From assembly GCF_036046055.1 (NCBI RefSeq), contig NZ_CP107939.1:248001-312000 (forward strand): a stretch of 64,000 nt of DNA, read 5' to 3'. Each line of letters starts with the position of its first letter. The first letter of the stretch is position 1. The notes under the pieces are model-generated. The model ran no database searches. It had not been told where the DNA came from and saw only the letters and a list, made by a program, of their open reading frames with translations. Made by a program: the position numbers and the translations under genes. Positions 19,144-29,175 of this stretch are shown here, piece by piece. The DNA comes from Nocardia sp. NBC_00403 (GTDB taxonomy: Bacteria > Actinomycetota > Actinomycetes > Mycobacteriales > Mycobacteriaceae).

Positions 19144-21201
19144 TCACCAGCCGGAATTACCGCGGACCGGGATATTGACGAAGCTCGGACGGTTCGGATC
19201 CAGCTGCACATGCTGCGGCTTCAAGCCCGTGTCGAGCAGCATCGGCAGCACCGGCAGACCCTTCGGGAAGTTGCCCGCGAACACATCGACGCGCAGGCGG
19301 TGACCCGGCTTCAAGATCGCCTCGGTGGCGGGCAGCGCAATGTCGAGGGTGGTCTCCTGGCCGGGCACCGTCGGCTGACGGCGGTCCAGCGAGGTGTAGG
19401 CGCGCGGGTCGGTGTAGTCGCCGTTGGCGGACTTGCTGCTGTTGGCCGCATCGACCTCGCGCAGCGACGCCATGATCTGTCCGGAGGAGAGCACGGTCGA
19501 CTGCCCGTCCGGCGCGACATCGTTCACGGTGGCCACCCAGTAGCCGTCCGCGCCATCCTGAACGGTGTTGAGCCGCACCGCGATCCGGCCGGAGATCGTG
19601 GTGGTGTCGGCGACCGGCACGCTGGTGAACGTCAGCCCGTTCGTCTCGGCGACCCGCGAGTCCTTGGCGCAGCCGTCGATGATCGAGAGCGCGCCCGCGC
19701 TACCCTGCGCTGCGTCGTTGGAGCACAGGGTAGTCAGGCCGGGCGCGACCGTCAGCCGCGCCGAGTCGGGGCTCGCCTGCGGCAGCAGCGATCCGTCGTA
19801 CAGGCTGTTCGCGGTGCCACTGCGGTCGGCGGACAGATACATCCTGCGGTGCACCGCATCATGCGACGCCTCGGCGGCATCCGGATCGGCGAACGAATCG
19901 GTGGTGATCCAGCCGCCGCCCTGCTGACGCAGCGTGACCGGGCCGTAGCTGTCGATGCCGTTGTCGATGCCCTTGAGCCACTTGTCGAACCAGGCCCGCT
20001 GCAACACGTCCAGCCGCGGCGGCAGGCCGGGCTTGCCGTATTCGTTGCCGGAATTGATGTGATAAGTGTTGCCCATCAGCAGCTGCTTCTGGCCTGCGGG
20101 CAGCGGAATCTCGTTGTAGATCTTGGATTCCGAGTAAGTGAACAGGTCGTGCCAGCCGCCGGTCACGAAGGTCGGCACCTGGATCTTGCTCGGATCGCCC
20201 AGCCAGGCCCCCCGCGCTGCCGAGGTACCGGTCAGCAATTCCTTCGCGCGCGGATCGAGATCCTCGACGCGGGTGGTGGTGTAGACGTTGAGCAGCACGT
20301 CCATGAAGGTCAGCGGATCCTTCGCCCGATCGGCGAGCCACTGCGTGTCGAACTGGCCGTTGACCACCGACGCCAGATCCGGAAGCAGCTTGAGGCCGTT
20401 GATCGCCGTGAGCCACAGCGGAATGAAGTTGAAGCCGAAGCCGCCGCCGGGCGCGAGCACGTCGTTGACGAGGTCGCTGCCGGGCACCACCGGGAAGATC
20501 GCCTTCAGCGCGGGCGGCTGCTTCTCGGCGACCTGCACCTGGTTGATGCCGGAATACGAGATGCCGTTCATCCCGATGCGGCCGTTCGACCACGGCTGAC
20601 GGGAGGCCCAGTCGATCACCTCGACGGTGTCCTGCTGCTCGCGCTCGCGCAGCATGTCCCACACACCCTGCGAGAAACCGGTGCCACGCACGTCGACGAC
20701 GACCTGGGTGTAACCACTTTTGATGAGCTGGCGGTCGACCGCGAAGTTGCGCAGCTCGCCGCCGCCGAATGCCTTGGTGAGGTCGGTGACACCGGAGAGC
20801 GGCGTACCGCTCGAATCGATCTGACGGAACAACTCGATCAGCGCGTCGGAGAGACCGGGAATGGACATCGCGCTGTCGGCGAGGTTCGACACCAGCTTGG
20901 TGTAGGGCGTCATGTTGACGACGGTCGGCGTCGGGGTCTCGATCGGCCTGCCCGCCGCGTCCGCGGGGCGGTACACGTTGCCCTCGAGCACGGTGCCGTC
21001 GCTCATGGTGATCGGCACATCCCATTGGATGTTCACGTTCGGGAACTGCTGGGGGCCGTCTTCGGCCGCCGTCCAGGCCGCGCCCGCGGCGCCGCCGTCA
21101 GGGCCGGTGGCAACCGGTGCGGCGCTCGCGCCGGAAGTGAGGAAAGGAACGAGCACCGCGGTGGCAACTGCCGCCACCGTAACCCGCAACGCGTGCTTCA
21201 T
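19144..21201 (-). CDS. Secreted X-Pro dipeptidyl-peptidase / CocE-type hydrolase
   Basis: A 685-aa exported alpha/beta-hydrolase with an N-terminal signal peptide ending near ASAAPV (residue 28). The nucleophile sits in GRIGMNGISYSG (GxSYxG, about residue 237), and the C-terminal third matches the jelly-roll X-Pro domain (PGQETTLDIALPA, then KPGHRLRVDVFAGNFP). Family members cleave Xaa-Pro peptides or esters; the substrate here is unknown and an extracellular role is expected. A strong terminator shared with the convergent reductase lies just beyond its stop. Confidence 0.88.
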   Translation of the reverse strand: MKHALRVTVAAVATAVLVPFLTSGASAAPVATGPDGGAAGAAWTAAEDGPQQFPNVNIQWDVPITMSDGTVLEGNVYRPADAAGRPIETPTPTVVNMTPYTKLVSNLADSAMSIPGLSDALIELFRQIDSSGTPLSGVTDLTKAFGGGELRNFAVDRQLIKSGYTQVVVDVRGTGFSQGVWDMLREREQQDTVEVIDWASRQPWSNGRIGMNGISYSGINQVQVAEKQPPALKAIFPVVPGSDLVNDVLAPGGGFGFNFIPLWLTAINGLKLLPDLASVVNGQFDTQWLADRAKDPLTFMDVLLNVYTTTRVEDLDPRAKELLTGTSAARGAWLGDPSKIQVPTFVTGGWHDLFTYSESKIYNEIPLPAGQKQLLMGNTYHINSGNEYGKPGLPPRLDVLQRAWFDKWLKGIDNGIDSYGPVTLRQQGGGWITTDSFADPDAAEASHDAVHRRMYLSADRSGTANSLYDGSLLPQASPDSARLTVAPGLTTLCSNDAAQGSAGALSIIDGCAKDSRVAETNGLTFTSVPVADTTTISGRIAVRLNTVQDGADGYWVATVNDVAPDGQSTVLSSGQIMASLREVDAANSSKSANGDYTDPRAYTSLDRRQPTVPGQETTLDIALPATEAILKPGHRLRVDVFAGNFPKGLPVLPMLLDTGLKPQHVQLDPNRPSFVNIPVRGNSGW

Positions 21202-21389
21202 CGGACGTGATCCACCTCTCGGACTGATCGAACGAGCGAAAGTTTACATACCGACGAGTAAGTTCGAACTCCCGGTCACGCGAATTTTGAGCCGAATATC
21301 GATTCACATACAGCGGACAGCATGCCATGTCGGCTGCATATCCAGGCTGTAGCCGCGCTCGAAGATCAGAATTGCCACTCACCAAAACA

Positions 21390-21431
21390 GCAGATGCGCT
21401 GCGGTCGATTGCTCGACCGCAGCGCATCTGC
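21390..21431 (-). terminator. Strong terminator of the phosphoglycerate mutase gene
   Basis: GCAGATGCGCTGCGGTCGA pairs perfectly over 19 bp with its complement across a TTGC loop. Read leftwards it is followed by TGTTTTGG. Confidence 0.85.
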
Positions 21432-21453
21432 GTGCAGGGATTGCCGGTCAGGG

Positions 21454-22191
21454 CTACTTGCCGCCCTGGCTTGCCACCGCGGCGGCGCCCGCGGCAGCGG
21501 CCTCCGGATCCAGGTACTCACGCGGGCGGACCGGGCGCAGGTTCTCGTCGAGCTCGTAGCGCAGCGGGATGCCGGTGGGGATGTTCAGCTCCGAGATCTC
21601 GTCGTCGGAGATCTGATCGAGGTGCTTCACCAGGGCGCGCAGCGAGTTGCCGTGCGCGGCGACCAGCACGGTCTTGCCCGCGACGAGCTCCTTGGAGATG
21701 GTCGACTCCCAGTACGGGACCATCCGGTTCACCACGTCGAGCAGGCACTCCGTCTTCGGCACCTCGATGCCCGCATAGCGCGCGTCGCCCTCCTGGCTGT
21801 ACTCGTTGGCCGGGTCGATCGGCGGCGGCGGGGTGTCGTAGCTGCGACGCCACAGCATGAACTGCTCGTCGCCGTACTTGTCACGGATCTGCGCCTTGTT
21901 CTTCCCCTGCAGCTCGCCGTAGTGCCGCTCGTTGAGTCGCCAGTCGCGGACCACCGGAATCCAGTGCCGGTCGGCCGCGTCCAGCGCGATGTTCGCGGTG
22001 CTGATCGCGCGGCGCAGCAGCGAGGTGTAGACGATGTCCGGCGAGATGCCGTGCTCGGCCAGCAACTCGCCGGCCCGCTTGCCCTCGGCGATACCCTTGT
22101 CGGTCAGGTGCACATCCACCCAACCGGTGAACAGATTCAGGGCATTCCATTCGCTCTCGCCGTGGCGCAGCAGCACGAGGGTGTACGTCAT
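21454..22191 (-). CDS. gpmA: 2,3-bisphosphoglycerate-dependent phosphoglycerate mutase
   Basis: A 245-aa glycolytic mutase interconverting 3- and 2-phosphoglycerate. The phospho-histidine motif [12 protein letters not shown] is at residue 5, [12 protein letters not shown] lies near residue 86 and the second catalytic His is in [14 protein letters not shown] (about residue 182). The start is taken at ATG 22191 (MTYTLVLL); an ATG at 22200 would add MAC. This is the Rv0489 position next to mshA and senX3-regX3. Confidence 0.95.
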   Translation of the reverse strand: MTYTLVLLRHGESEWNALNLFTGWVDVHLTDKGIAEGKRAGELLAEHGISPDIVYTSLLRRAISTANIALDAADRHWIPVVRDWRLNERHYGELQGKNKAQIRDKYGDEQFMLWRRSYDTPPPPIDPANEYSQEGDARYAGIEVPKTECLLDVVNRMVPYWESTISKELVAGKTVLVAAHGNSLRALVKHLDQISDDEISELNIPTGIPLRYELDENLRPVRPREYLDPEAAAAGAAAVASQGGK

Positions 22192-22277
22192 GCAGGCCAT
22201 TCTGGCATGTGCGCAAACCTGCCTCGCATCCGTTCCCGGTGGCCGAACCGGGCATCAGCCGGTCCGAGCCCGGCCCT

Positions 22278-23183
22278 TCAGACAACGGTGTCGGCCGTCG
22301 CGTGGCCCGCGGCGAGCACGCCCGCGCCGACCAGGGTGGCGCCGTTGGTGATTCGCGACAGCACGACGTGGAGTCCACCGAGGAACTCCAATCGCGCGTG
22401 CCTGGCGACCGCCGCACGCAACGGCTCCCAGAGTGGTGCACCCGACTGCGCGAAACCGCCGCCGATCACCACCAGATCGATATCCTGCAGCGCGGCCGCC
22501 GAGGCGATGGCCTGCCCGAGCGCGGTCCCGGATCGATGCAGCGCCGCGAGCGCGATGTCGTCGCCGGAGTGCGCCGCTTTCGCCAGCGCGGCACCGGTCG
22601 CACCGGACCAGCCCTGCGCACGAGCCCAGCGCACCGACGACATGCCGCTGGCGATCGCCTCGACGCACCCGACCCCGCCGCATTCGCACGGCACATCCCA
22701 GCCCGGCACCACAATGTGACCGATATGCCCAGCGTTGCCGGTCCGGCCGAGCAGTACCCGGCCATCCGCGATTATCCCGCCGCCGATCCCCGACGACACC
22801 GTCATCGCCAGCCCGTTCGCGACGCCGCGCAATGCGCCGACATGATGTTCGGCCAGCGCCAAGCAAGCACCGTCGATGGCGAATCGTATTGCGGCGCCGG
22901 GAAACAGCTTCTGCACCTCGGCGACGATCGGGAATCCGGACTTCCACTCGGGGATGTTCAGCGGGCTCGTGACACCGGACCGGGTATCGACAGGACCGGC
23001 CGAGCCGATCCCGATGGCGGTGACGGTGTCGTCGCCCGCGACCTCCGCCAACAGCGTGCGGCACGCCTCCCACACCGCCTCGCGCGGCACATCGACCTGC
23101 CGCACGTCACGCACCTTGCGGCCCCCGTGCACCCGTCCCGCCGCGAACTTCGTCGCGCCGATATCAAGAGCAAGAACTGTCAT
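22278..23183 (-). CDS. ROK-family sugar kinase
   Basis: A 301-aa ROK protein beginning MTVLALDIGATKFAAG (phosphate loop), with a second nucleotide loop GIGSAGPVD, the sugar-binding GNAGHIGHIVV motif and the zinc-binding CECGGVGCVEAIAS cluster. There is no N-terminal HTH, so it is a kinase rather than a ROK repressor. Glucose, N-acetylglucosamine or N-acetylmannosamine are possible substrates. It occupies the slot between gpmA and the YbjN gene that differs in M. tuberculosis. Confidence 0.88.
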   Translation of the reverse strand: MTVLALDIGATKFAAGRVHGGRKVRDVRQVDVPREAVWEACRTLLAEVAGDDTVTAIGIGSAGPVDTRSGVTSPLNIPEWKSGFPIVAEVQKLFPGAAIRFAIDGACLALAEHHVGALRGVANGLAMTVSSGIGGGIIADGRVLLGRTGNAGHIGHIVVPGWDVPCECGGVGCVEAIASGMSSVRWARAQGWSGATGAALAKAAHSGDDIALAALHRSGTALGQAIASAAALQDIDLVVIGGGFAQSGAPLWEPLRAAVARHARLEFLGGLHVVLSRITNGATLVGAGVLAAGHATADTVV

Positions 23184-23262
23184 AGCCGGGCCGCCTCCAC
23201 ACTCACCGAGTCCCAGCGCGATTGTCGCGCACCGCGGGCCTGCCCGGGAGAGATCCCGCACC

Positions 23263-23355
23263 CTACGGCGTCGAGGGCGGCTCTCCGAGCACCGACGCCA
23301 GCACCGCGTCCACGAATTCCCGGAGCAACTTCCCCATGCTCGGTTGATCCGACAT
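23263..23355 (-). CDS. Possible 30-aa small protein with an amphipathic helix
   Basis: ATG at 23355 is preceded by an AGGA site at 5 bp spacing. Third codon positions are mostly G or C (about 26 of 30), as in real genes here. The predicted peptide starts MSDQPSMGKLL and would form one amphipathic helix. It fills the otherwise empty gap between the YbjN and ROK genes. I know of no homologue. Confidence 0.35.
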   Translation of the reverse strand: MSDQPSMGKLLREFVDAVLASVLGEPPSTP

Positions 23356-23395
23356 CGCTGTCCTGCGGTGGGTTCGGCAACGAAGCCGGACTCGC

Positions 23396-23929
23396 TCAGG
23401 GCTGATCGGCCGCGTCCACCAAATGCTCGAAGGCGCGCAGATTCGTCAGCGATTCGCCGCGCGAGACACGCCACTTCCACTCTCTGCGAATGGATTCGGC
23501 GAAGCCGAGTTCTAGCAGGGTGTTGAAGTCGGCTTCGACGGCCTCGAGGATCTGGCCGAACACCCGGTCCAGTTCATCGGCGGTGACAGCGTGGGTGGCG
23601 ATGCGGCCGACCAGGTAGATATCGCCGACACGGTCGAGGGTGTAGGCCACGCCGTAGAGCCTGCGGTTGCGCCGCAGCAGGAATTTATAGACGCCTTCGA
23701 AATTTTCGTCGGGCTTGCGGCAGACGAACGATTCGATCCGCAGGCCGTGCTTGCCGACGGTGAGCATGACGGTGGTCTTCAGCTTGCGCTCACCGGGCAG
23801 GATGACGACGAAGACATCCGCGCTCGGCCGGGTGTATTCGATCTCCCTCTCACGCAGCGTCGCGTCGATCAGCTGCGCGGTCGCGTGCGCCCCGCTACTC
23901 ACCGGCGTGCTCCCGTCCGGCGCCGCCAC
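23396..23929 (-). CDS. YbjN domain-containing protein
   Basis: A 177-aa YbjN-fold protein (Rv0487 position). The fold resembles type III secretion chaperones; [20 protein letters not shown] and [19 protein letters not shown] are the conserved strands. The molecular role is unknown. Its start lies inside the 3' end of mshA (31-bp overlap), so it is probably co-transcribed and coupled with mycothiol synthesis. Confidence 0.85.
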   Translation of the reverse strand: MAAPDGSTPVSSGAHATAQLIDATLREREIEYTRPSADVFVVILPGERKLKTTVMLTVGKHGLRIESFVCRKPDENFEGVYKFLLRRNRRLYGVAYTLDRVGDIYLVGRIATHAVTADELDRVFGQILEAVEADFNTLLELGFAESIRREWKWRVSRGESLTNLRAFEHLVDAADQP

Positions 23930-25362
23930 AGCGCCTGTGATCTGGCCTGGTTGCTCTCGCCGAGGAGAGCGGCCGCGCGTTCCATGGCGAGGCTAGCGCG
24001 CTCACCGGGTTCCGCGGGACGTGCGGCGTCGAACTCGGTGTCGTCGCCGAGCAGGTCGGACAGCACGCCGCGCCCGCCACCGAGCCGGGTGCGCACCGCA
24101 CGGAAATCGGTCAGCGCCGCGGAGTAGCTGGCGAGCAATCCTTCCGCGGTGTGCTCCCAGGAGAAGTTGGCGGCATGGTCGACGGCGCAGGCGCTCATCC
24201 GGGCCAGCCGTTGCGGGTCGTCCAGCAGGTAACCGAGCGCGCTCGCCCAATCGGTGGTGGCGTGGCCGGGAAGCAGCAGGCCGCTCTCGCCGTGGCGGAC
24301 CGCGGTGCCGAGCCCGCCCACGTCCGCTGCCAGCACCGGCGTGCCGCTGGCCTGCGCTTCGATGGCGACCAGTCCGAACGATTCGTTGTAGCTGGGCACC
24401 GCGACCAGATCGGCGGCGCGGTACACCTGGACGAGGCGGTCGGGCGGCTGCGGCGGCAGGAAGGTCACGCGGTCGGCGATACCGAGGCCGGCCGCCAGTT
24501 CGATCAGCGCGTCAGGGCGCTCGAGTCCCGTTCCGGATGGGCCGCCGACGATGAGCACCCGCAACTGCCGCGCGGGCTGGGCGCGCAGCACCTCGGCCGC
24601 GGCGCGCACCAGTACGTCGGGGGCCTTCAGCGGCTGGATCCGACCGACGAAGGCGACGATCTGCTCGTCGGTGGCCAGCCCCAATTCCGCGCGGGCGGCG
24701 GCCTTGTCGCCGGGGCGGTAGCGGGTCAGATCGGCGCCGGGCGGCACCACGTCGATGCGTTCGGGGTCGGCGCCGTAGAGCTCGATGAGCTGGCGCGCCT
24801 CGTCGGCGGTGTTGGCGACCATCCGATCCGCTTCGGCGATCACCTGCTTCTCACCGATCTCCCGGGTGACGGGTTCGGGACAGTCGCCGTCGGCGAGTGC
24901 GGCGTTCTTCACGGCGGCCAGGGTGTGCGCGGTGTGCACGAGCGGCACCCGCCAGCGGTCCCTGGCCAGCCACCCGACCTGACCGGACAGCCAGTAGTGC
25001 GAGTGCACGAGGTCGTAGTAACCGGGCTGATGCCTGGCTTCCTGCCGCAGCACCTCGGCGGTGAACGGGCACAGTTGGGTCGGCAGGTCGTGTTTGTCCA
25101 GCCCCTCGAACGGACCCGCCACCACGTTGCGCACGAGCACCCCGGGCGCCGCCTCCTGCACGGGCGGGACATTCGAGGAGGTGGCCCTGGTGAATATCTC
25201 CACCTCGGTACCGCGGCGGGCCAGCTGAATGGCAGTTTGCAGCACGTACACGTTCATGCCGCCCGCGTCGCCAGTGCCCGGTTGAGCAAGTGGTGAGGTG
25301 TGCACCGATAGCACGGCAATCCGATTGGGCCGTAGGTCCGGGCGTTGACTCACACTATCCAT
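23899..25362 (-). CDS. mshA: D-inositol-3-phosphate glycosyltransferase
   Basis: MshA joins N-acetylglucosamine from UDP-GlcNAc to inositol-3-phosphate, the first step of mycothiol synthesis. The 487-aa GT4 enzyme has the donor/acceptor loop [15 protein letters not shown] near residue 27, [14 protein letters not shown] at the C-terminal Rossmann domain and the ExxxxxxxE motif [15 protein letters not shown] tail of about 50 residues after [14 protein letters not shown] is longer than in mycobacterial enzymes and overlaps the YbjN gene. Confidence 0.95.
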   Translation of the reverse strand: MDSVSQRPDLRPNRIAVLSVHTSPLAQPGTGDAGGMNVYVLQTAIQLARRGTEVEIFTRATSSNVPPVQEAAPGVLVRNVVAGPFEGLDKHDLPTQLCPFTAEVLRQEARHQPGYYDLVHSHYWLSGQVGWLARDRWRVPLVHTAHTLAAVKNAALADGDCPEPVTREIGEKQVIAEADRMVANTADEARQLIELYGADPERIDVVPPGADLTRYRPGDKAAARAELGLATDEQIVAFVGRIQPLKAPDVLVRAAAEVLRAQPARQLRVLIVGGPSGTGLERPDALIELAAGLGIADRVTFLPPQPPDRLVQVYRAADLVAVPSYNESFGLVAIEAQASGTPVLAADVGGLGTAVRHGESGLLLPGHATTDWASALGYLLDDPQRLARMSACAVDHAANFSWEHTAEGLLASYSAALTDFRAVRTRLGGGRGVLSDLLGDDTEFDAARPAEPGERASLAMERAAALLGESNQARSQALWRRRTGARR

Positions 25363-25527
25363 AGTGCACGTTGCATCGGCGAACTCAGACGCCGCTACCG
25401 AGGCAAGTGACGGCCATCACAAGTCGGCCGTGAGCACGCTCACGAAACTCGCGCCGTCCAAAGACACTCCCCGAACACGACCCAGTCTGCGCGAGGAGCG
25501 CAGACCGTACCGGCGGGTTTCGGACGG

Positions 25528-26361
25528 CTACTTCGGCGCGACCTCCACGCCGTCGACGAACGCACCGATCTCGGCCACGAACCGCGCGCGGTCCTCGATA
25601 AACAAACCGTGCTGCGCGCCCTCCCAGAACGAGGCGCGCGCACCGGGGACCGTGTCGAGGATGTAGCGGCCGTTCTCGATCGGGACGACGGGATCACTGG
25701 TGCCGTGCAGAACCAGCACCGGGACATCGAGGGCGCGCAGCGTCTCGGTGTTGTCGACGGTCCGATAGAACAGCGCCTTGCGCACCCGCGGCGGTGTGGC
25801 CAGGCTCGCGCCGAACAGTCGCTGGGCATCGACGCCCTTGTCCTGGCCCGGGCCGGTGTTGGCATTGCCGAAAGCTCCGAAAGCACGTATCGCACGTCCG
25901 GCGCTTTCCTCGAAGACGCCGGGAATGGCTTCCTGCATGGCCGAACCGGTCGCCGCACCTGGTGCACGGCCGATATTGGCCATCGAACCGGTGTAGACAA
26001 CGCCGGCGATCGCGCCGGTGCCATAGGCGGTCAAGTAGTCGCTGAGCACAATGCCGCCGTAGGACCAGCCCAGCAGCACCGCGCCGGATTCGATGCCCTC
26101 CCGCCCGAGCACCGCCGCGATATCGGCGGCCCAGTTCTCGGGATCGTCGTACCCGGCCTCCGGCGCATCGGAGTAGCCGTGCCCGCGCAGATCGACGGCG
26201 ATGACACGGAAGCGCTCGGCCAACTCGTCGGCGGCCGCACCCCAGCACCGCAGATTTGCCGACCAACCGTGCAGCAGCACCAGCGGGCGCCCATCGGCGG
26301 GCCCACTGACCCGATAGACGATGGTGGTTCCGTCCGCACTGACCGCATCCCGAATAGCCAT
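25528..26361 (-). CDS. Alpha/beta-fold hydrolase
   Basis: A 277-aa hydrolase with oxyanion motif LVLLHGWSAN (about residue 27), nucleophile elbow LGWSYGG (Ser near residue 97), acid region GTSDPVVPI and catalytic His in GAQHGLF. The catalytic set is complete. The ATG at 26361 is used because upstream residues lack similarity. It is divergent from the SDR gene at 26453. The substrate is not known; chloroperoxidase/esterase relatives are the closest type. Confidence 0.87.
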   Translation of the reverse strand: MAIRDAVSADGTTIVYRVSGPADGRPLVLLHGWSANLRCWGAAADELAERFRVIAVDLRGHGYSDAPEAGYDDPENWAADIAAVLGREGIESGAVLLGWSYGGIVLSDYLTAYGTGAIAGVVYTGSMANIGRAPGAATGSAMQEAIPGVFEESAGRAIRAFGAFGNANTGPGQDKGVDAQRLFGASLATPPRVRKALFYRTVDNTETLRALDVPVLVLHGTSDPVVPIENGRYILDTVPGARASFWEGAQHGLFIEDRARFVAEIGAFVDGVEVAPK

Positions 26362-26452
26362 GCCACCGAGGCTAACGGTGCGGCGCGCGCCGACCGTGAT
26401 CCGGGCAACAACCCCGGTCTCCGGCAAACTCCCTGCACTTAGGATCGAGATC

Positions 26453-27187
26453 ATGAGTATCCGCACCGCCGTCGTCACCGGAGCCAGCTCGGGAATCGGG
26501 GAAGCCACCGCCAGGGAGCTCGCCGAACAGGGTTACCACGTCTACGTCGGCGCCCGCAGGCTCGATCGGCTGCAGACCCTCGCCGACGAAATCGGCGGCA
26601 CCGCGCTGGAACTCGATGTGACCTCCGACGAATCGGTGCAGGCCTTCACCGACGCGATCGACAGCGCCGACGTGCTCGTCAACAATGCGGGTGGCGCAAA
26701 GGGCCTCGCCCCGGTGGCGGAGGCCGATCTCGACGACTGGCGCTGGATGTGGGAGACCAATGTGCTCGGCACGCTGCGCATCACCAAGGCGCTGCTGCCG
26801 AAGCTGATCGCCTCGGGCGACGGCCTCATCGTCACCATCACCTCGGTGGCCGCCTTCCACGCCTATGACAACGGCTCCGGCTACACCTCCGCCAAGCACG
26901 CCCAGGCCGTCCTGCACCGCACGCTGCGCGGCGAGCTGCTCGGCCAACCGGTCCGGCTCACCGAGATCGCGCCCGGCGCCGTCGAGACCGAGTTCTCCCT
27001 GGTCCGCTTCGACGGTGACGCCGAACGCGCCGCCAAGGTGTACGAAGGCATCGACCCCCTGGTCGCGCAGGACATCGCGGAGATTGTCGGCTTTGTCGCG
27101 TCTCGACCGTCACACGTCAACCTGGACCAGATCATCGTCGCGCCGCGCGACCAGGTGGTGCCGGGTCGCTTCGCGCGCCGCAGCTGA
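26453..27187 (+). CDS. Short-chain dehydrogenase/reductase (Rv0484c-like)
   Basis: A 244-aa classical SDR: TGASSGIG cofactor motif at residue 9, NNAGG near residue 81, catalytic Ser in ITSVAAF and YTSAKHA (YxxxK) near residue 144. ARR after the second strand suggests NADP preference. It fits Rv0484c in the mycobacterial order beside mshA. The substrate is unknown. Confidence 0.9.
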   Translation: MSIRTAVVTGASSGIGEATARELAEQGYHVYVGARRLDRLQTLADEIGGTALELDVTSDESVQAFTDAIDSADVLVNNAGGAKGLAPVAEADLDDWRWMWETNVLGTLRITKALLPKLIASGDGLIVTITSVAAFHAYDNGSGYTSAKHAQAVLHRTLRGELLGQPVRLTEIAPGAVETEFSLVRFDGDAERAAKVYEGIDPLVAQDIAEIVGFVASRPSHVNLDQIIVAPRDQVVPGRFARRS

Positions 27188-27345
27188 GATCGGGTCCGCG
27201 CTCGGGTCGCAGCACCACGCTCTCCCGTCTATCGTGGCCCGGAGCCAGGGCTGGCCGAGTGCCCCGTAGCGGTTGCTCAGCGTGCACGGACGGTTAGCAT
27301 CCGGGATTTGAAATTCGAATACACCAGATTGGAGTTGCTCGGCTC

Positions 27346-27798
27346 ATGCTCAAGGGTTTCAAAGATTTCCTGATGCGCGGGAACGTTATCGACCTTGCGG
27401 TCGCGGTGGTCATGGGCACCGCGTTCACCGCGGTGGTGACGGCGGTGACCAAGGGCATCATCAATCCCTTGCTCGCCGTTTTGGGCAGGACCAACGAGCT
27501 GGGACTCGGCGTCCAATTGGTGGCGGACAAGCCCGCCACTTTCATCGCGGTCGGCCCGATCATCACCGCGCTCATCGATTTCGTCATGGTCGCCGCGGTG
27601 CTGTACTTCGTGCTGATGGTGCCGATGAAGACGCTCAAGAACCGCTTCGGCACCACCAAGGCCGCCGAGCCGACCGAGACCGAACTGCTCATCGAAATCC
27701 GCGACCTGCTCGCCGGGCGCAACCTGGGTACCGTCGAGGAGGCCATCGCGCTGGAGAAGGCGAACGTGGTGCCCGAGAAGGCCGCATCGAACCGGTAA
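27346..27798 (+). CDS. mscL: Large-conductance mechanosensitive channel
   Basis: The 150-aa subunit of the pentameric emergency-release channel. The pore-lining first helix MLKGFKDFLMRGNVIDLAVA is intact, a second membrane helix covers about residues 70-92, and a charged C-terminal helix follows. It sits alone between the SDR gene and a convergent L,D-transpeptidase, with a strong terminator after it. In M. tuberculosis mscL is at another locus, so its insertion here is a local rearrangement. Confidence 0.95.
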   Translation: MLKGFKDFLMRGNVIDLAVAVVMGTAFTAVVTAVTKGIINPLLAVLGRTNELGLGVQLVADKPATFIAVGPIITALIDFVMVAAVLYFVLMVPMKTLKNRFGTTKAAEPTETELLIEIRDLLAGRNLGTVEEAIALEKANVVPEKAASNR

Positions 27799-27817
27799 TC
27801 ACCTGGCGCCCAAGACA

Positions 27818-27853
27818 ATCCGCCCCCGTTCGGATCATCGAACGGGGGCGGAT
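27818..27853. terminator. Bidirectional terminator between mscL and the L,D-transpeptidase gene
   Basis: ATCCGCCCCCGTTCG pairs perfectly over 15 bp with CGAACGGGGGCGGAT around a GATCAT loop. Confidence 0.9.
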
Positions 27854-27874
27854 CTGTATTTCGCTGGTCGCGGA

Positions 27875-29113
27875 TCAACGCGGCGGCCCCGGCGCGACCG
27901 GTGTCGCAGAGATGCCGGGAGCGTGCGCGGCGTCCAACGCGGACAAGCCCTTCCAGGTGCTCCAGTCGATGGTCCAGTCGTAGAGATCGCCGTCGGCGGC
28001 CGACATCTGGATCGACGTGCCGGTCACTTCGACCGGATCGCCGTAGAGCGCGGTCGGGAAGTACGCTTGTGCGTCACTGGGCGAAAGATTGATGCAGCCG
28101 TTGGTCACATTCGACGCCCCTTGCGCCGACAGCGATTCCGGATTCGCGTGGATGAATTCGCCGTTATTGGAAATGCGTACCGCCCAGCGTTCGCGAACGT
28201 TGGTGTAGAACGGCGGATTCGACATCATGAAGTCTTCGTATTTCTCGGTGACCACGTGCACACCGGAGCGGGTCACATTGCGTGGCTCATTACCCTGGCC
28301 GTAGCTGACCGGGAAGTCGAAGACGACCTGGCCGTCGCGCACCACCTGCATGCGGTGGCTCGGCGCGTTGGCCTGCACTACTTGACGGCGGCCGATGCGG
28401 AAATCCGAAGTGAGATCGGTGTATCCGTAGTTGCCGCCGCCGAGGTCGAGTCCGTAGAGCTTGGCCGTGACCTGCACGGTGGTGCCGGGCACCCAGTAGT
28501 CCTTCGGCCGCCAATGCAGGCGCGAGCCACCGTTGTCGTCGGGGAACCAGGCCCACGCGCCCTCGGTGGGCGGGTTGGTCGTGACGGTCAGCGCCTTCTC
28601 CACCGCGGCTTTGTTCTGCACAGAAGCCTTGAACTGCAGGATGATCGGCGCGGCGATGCCGACTTCCTGGTTGTCGGCGATATTGACGGTCGCGGGGACC
28701 GCGTTCTTCGGCGCGAGCGTGCGGAAGGTGCCGTCGATGGGAACCGGTTTGCGATCGGTGCCGATCACCGTGCCCGACCAGGTGTAGGTGGCGGCGTAGC
28801 CGAGCGCCTCGGTGATCTTGTAGCTGCGCTTGTCCGGTGCGAGTTCGCCGGTGACCTGCTTGCCGTTGGCATTGGTCAGCGCGATCTGGTCGATGGTGCC
28901 GTCGGCGACGGTGACCGAGACCGGTGCCGTCGGGTTGACATTCTCGGCGTCGGCGGCCGGGGCCATGCTCACTTTTGCGACCGGACCGGAGTCGCGGGCG
29001 GAGTCGCTCTTGCCGCCGCGGTCGATCGTGCAGCTTGCCACCAGGGCGACCACGACGAGTAGCACGGCCGACACGGCGGCGGCCGGTCTTCGGATGACTG
29101 GACGATTGCACAC
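27875..29113 (-). CDS. L,D-transpeptidase lipoprotein (LprQ/LdtE-like)
   Basis: A 412-aa exported lipoprotein: signal peptide with lipobox LVASC (Cys at about residue 28), two bacterial Ig-like domains (about residues 50-250) and a YkuD catalytic domain containing HANPESLSAQGASNVTNGC, with the catalytic Cys near residue 353. It forms 3-3 cross-links between peptidoglycan stems outside the membrane. It matches Rv0483 in position next to murB, so two cell-wall genes lie together. Confidence 0.93.
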   Translation of the reverse strand: MCNRPVIRRPAAAVSAVLLVVVALVASCTIDRGGKSDSARDSGPVAKVSMAPAADAENVNPTAPVSVTVADGTIDQIALTNANGKQVTGELAPDKRSYKITEALGYAATYTWSGTVIGTDRKPVPIDGTFRTLAPKNAVPATVNIADNQEVGIAAPIILQFKASVQNKAAVEKALTVTTNPPTEGAWAWFPDDNGGSRLHWRPKDYWVPGTTVQVTAKLYGLDLGGGNYGYTDLTSDFRIGRRQVVQANAPSHRMQVVRDGQVVFDFPVSYGQGNEPRNVTRSGVHVVTEKYEDFMMSNPPFYTNVRERWAVRISNNGEFIHANPESLSAQGASNVTNGCINLSPSDAQAYFPTALYGDPVEVTGTSIQMSAADGDLYDWTIDWSTWKGLSALDAAHAPGISATPVAPGPPR

Positions 29114-29175
29114 TTCTTCGAATTTACGCGCGAGAAATCGTTCGCTCGGCTAGCGAAGAATGTGGCGGCATCCGG

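Noticed and set aside
19135..21210. 691-codon plus-strand open frame opposite the X-Pro hydrolase gene
   Set aside because: It mirrors the real gene almost exactly; composition is Arg/His/Gly-rich with no motif, while the minus frame has signal peptide and catalytic motifs.
24151..25296. 381-codon plus-strand open frame opposite mshA
   Set aside because: Antisense shadow of mshA; no ribosome-binding site or recognisable domain.
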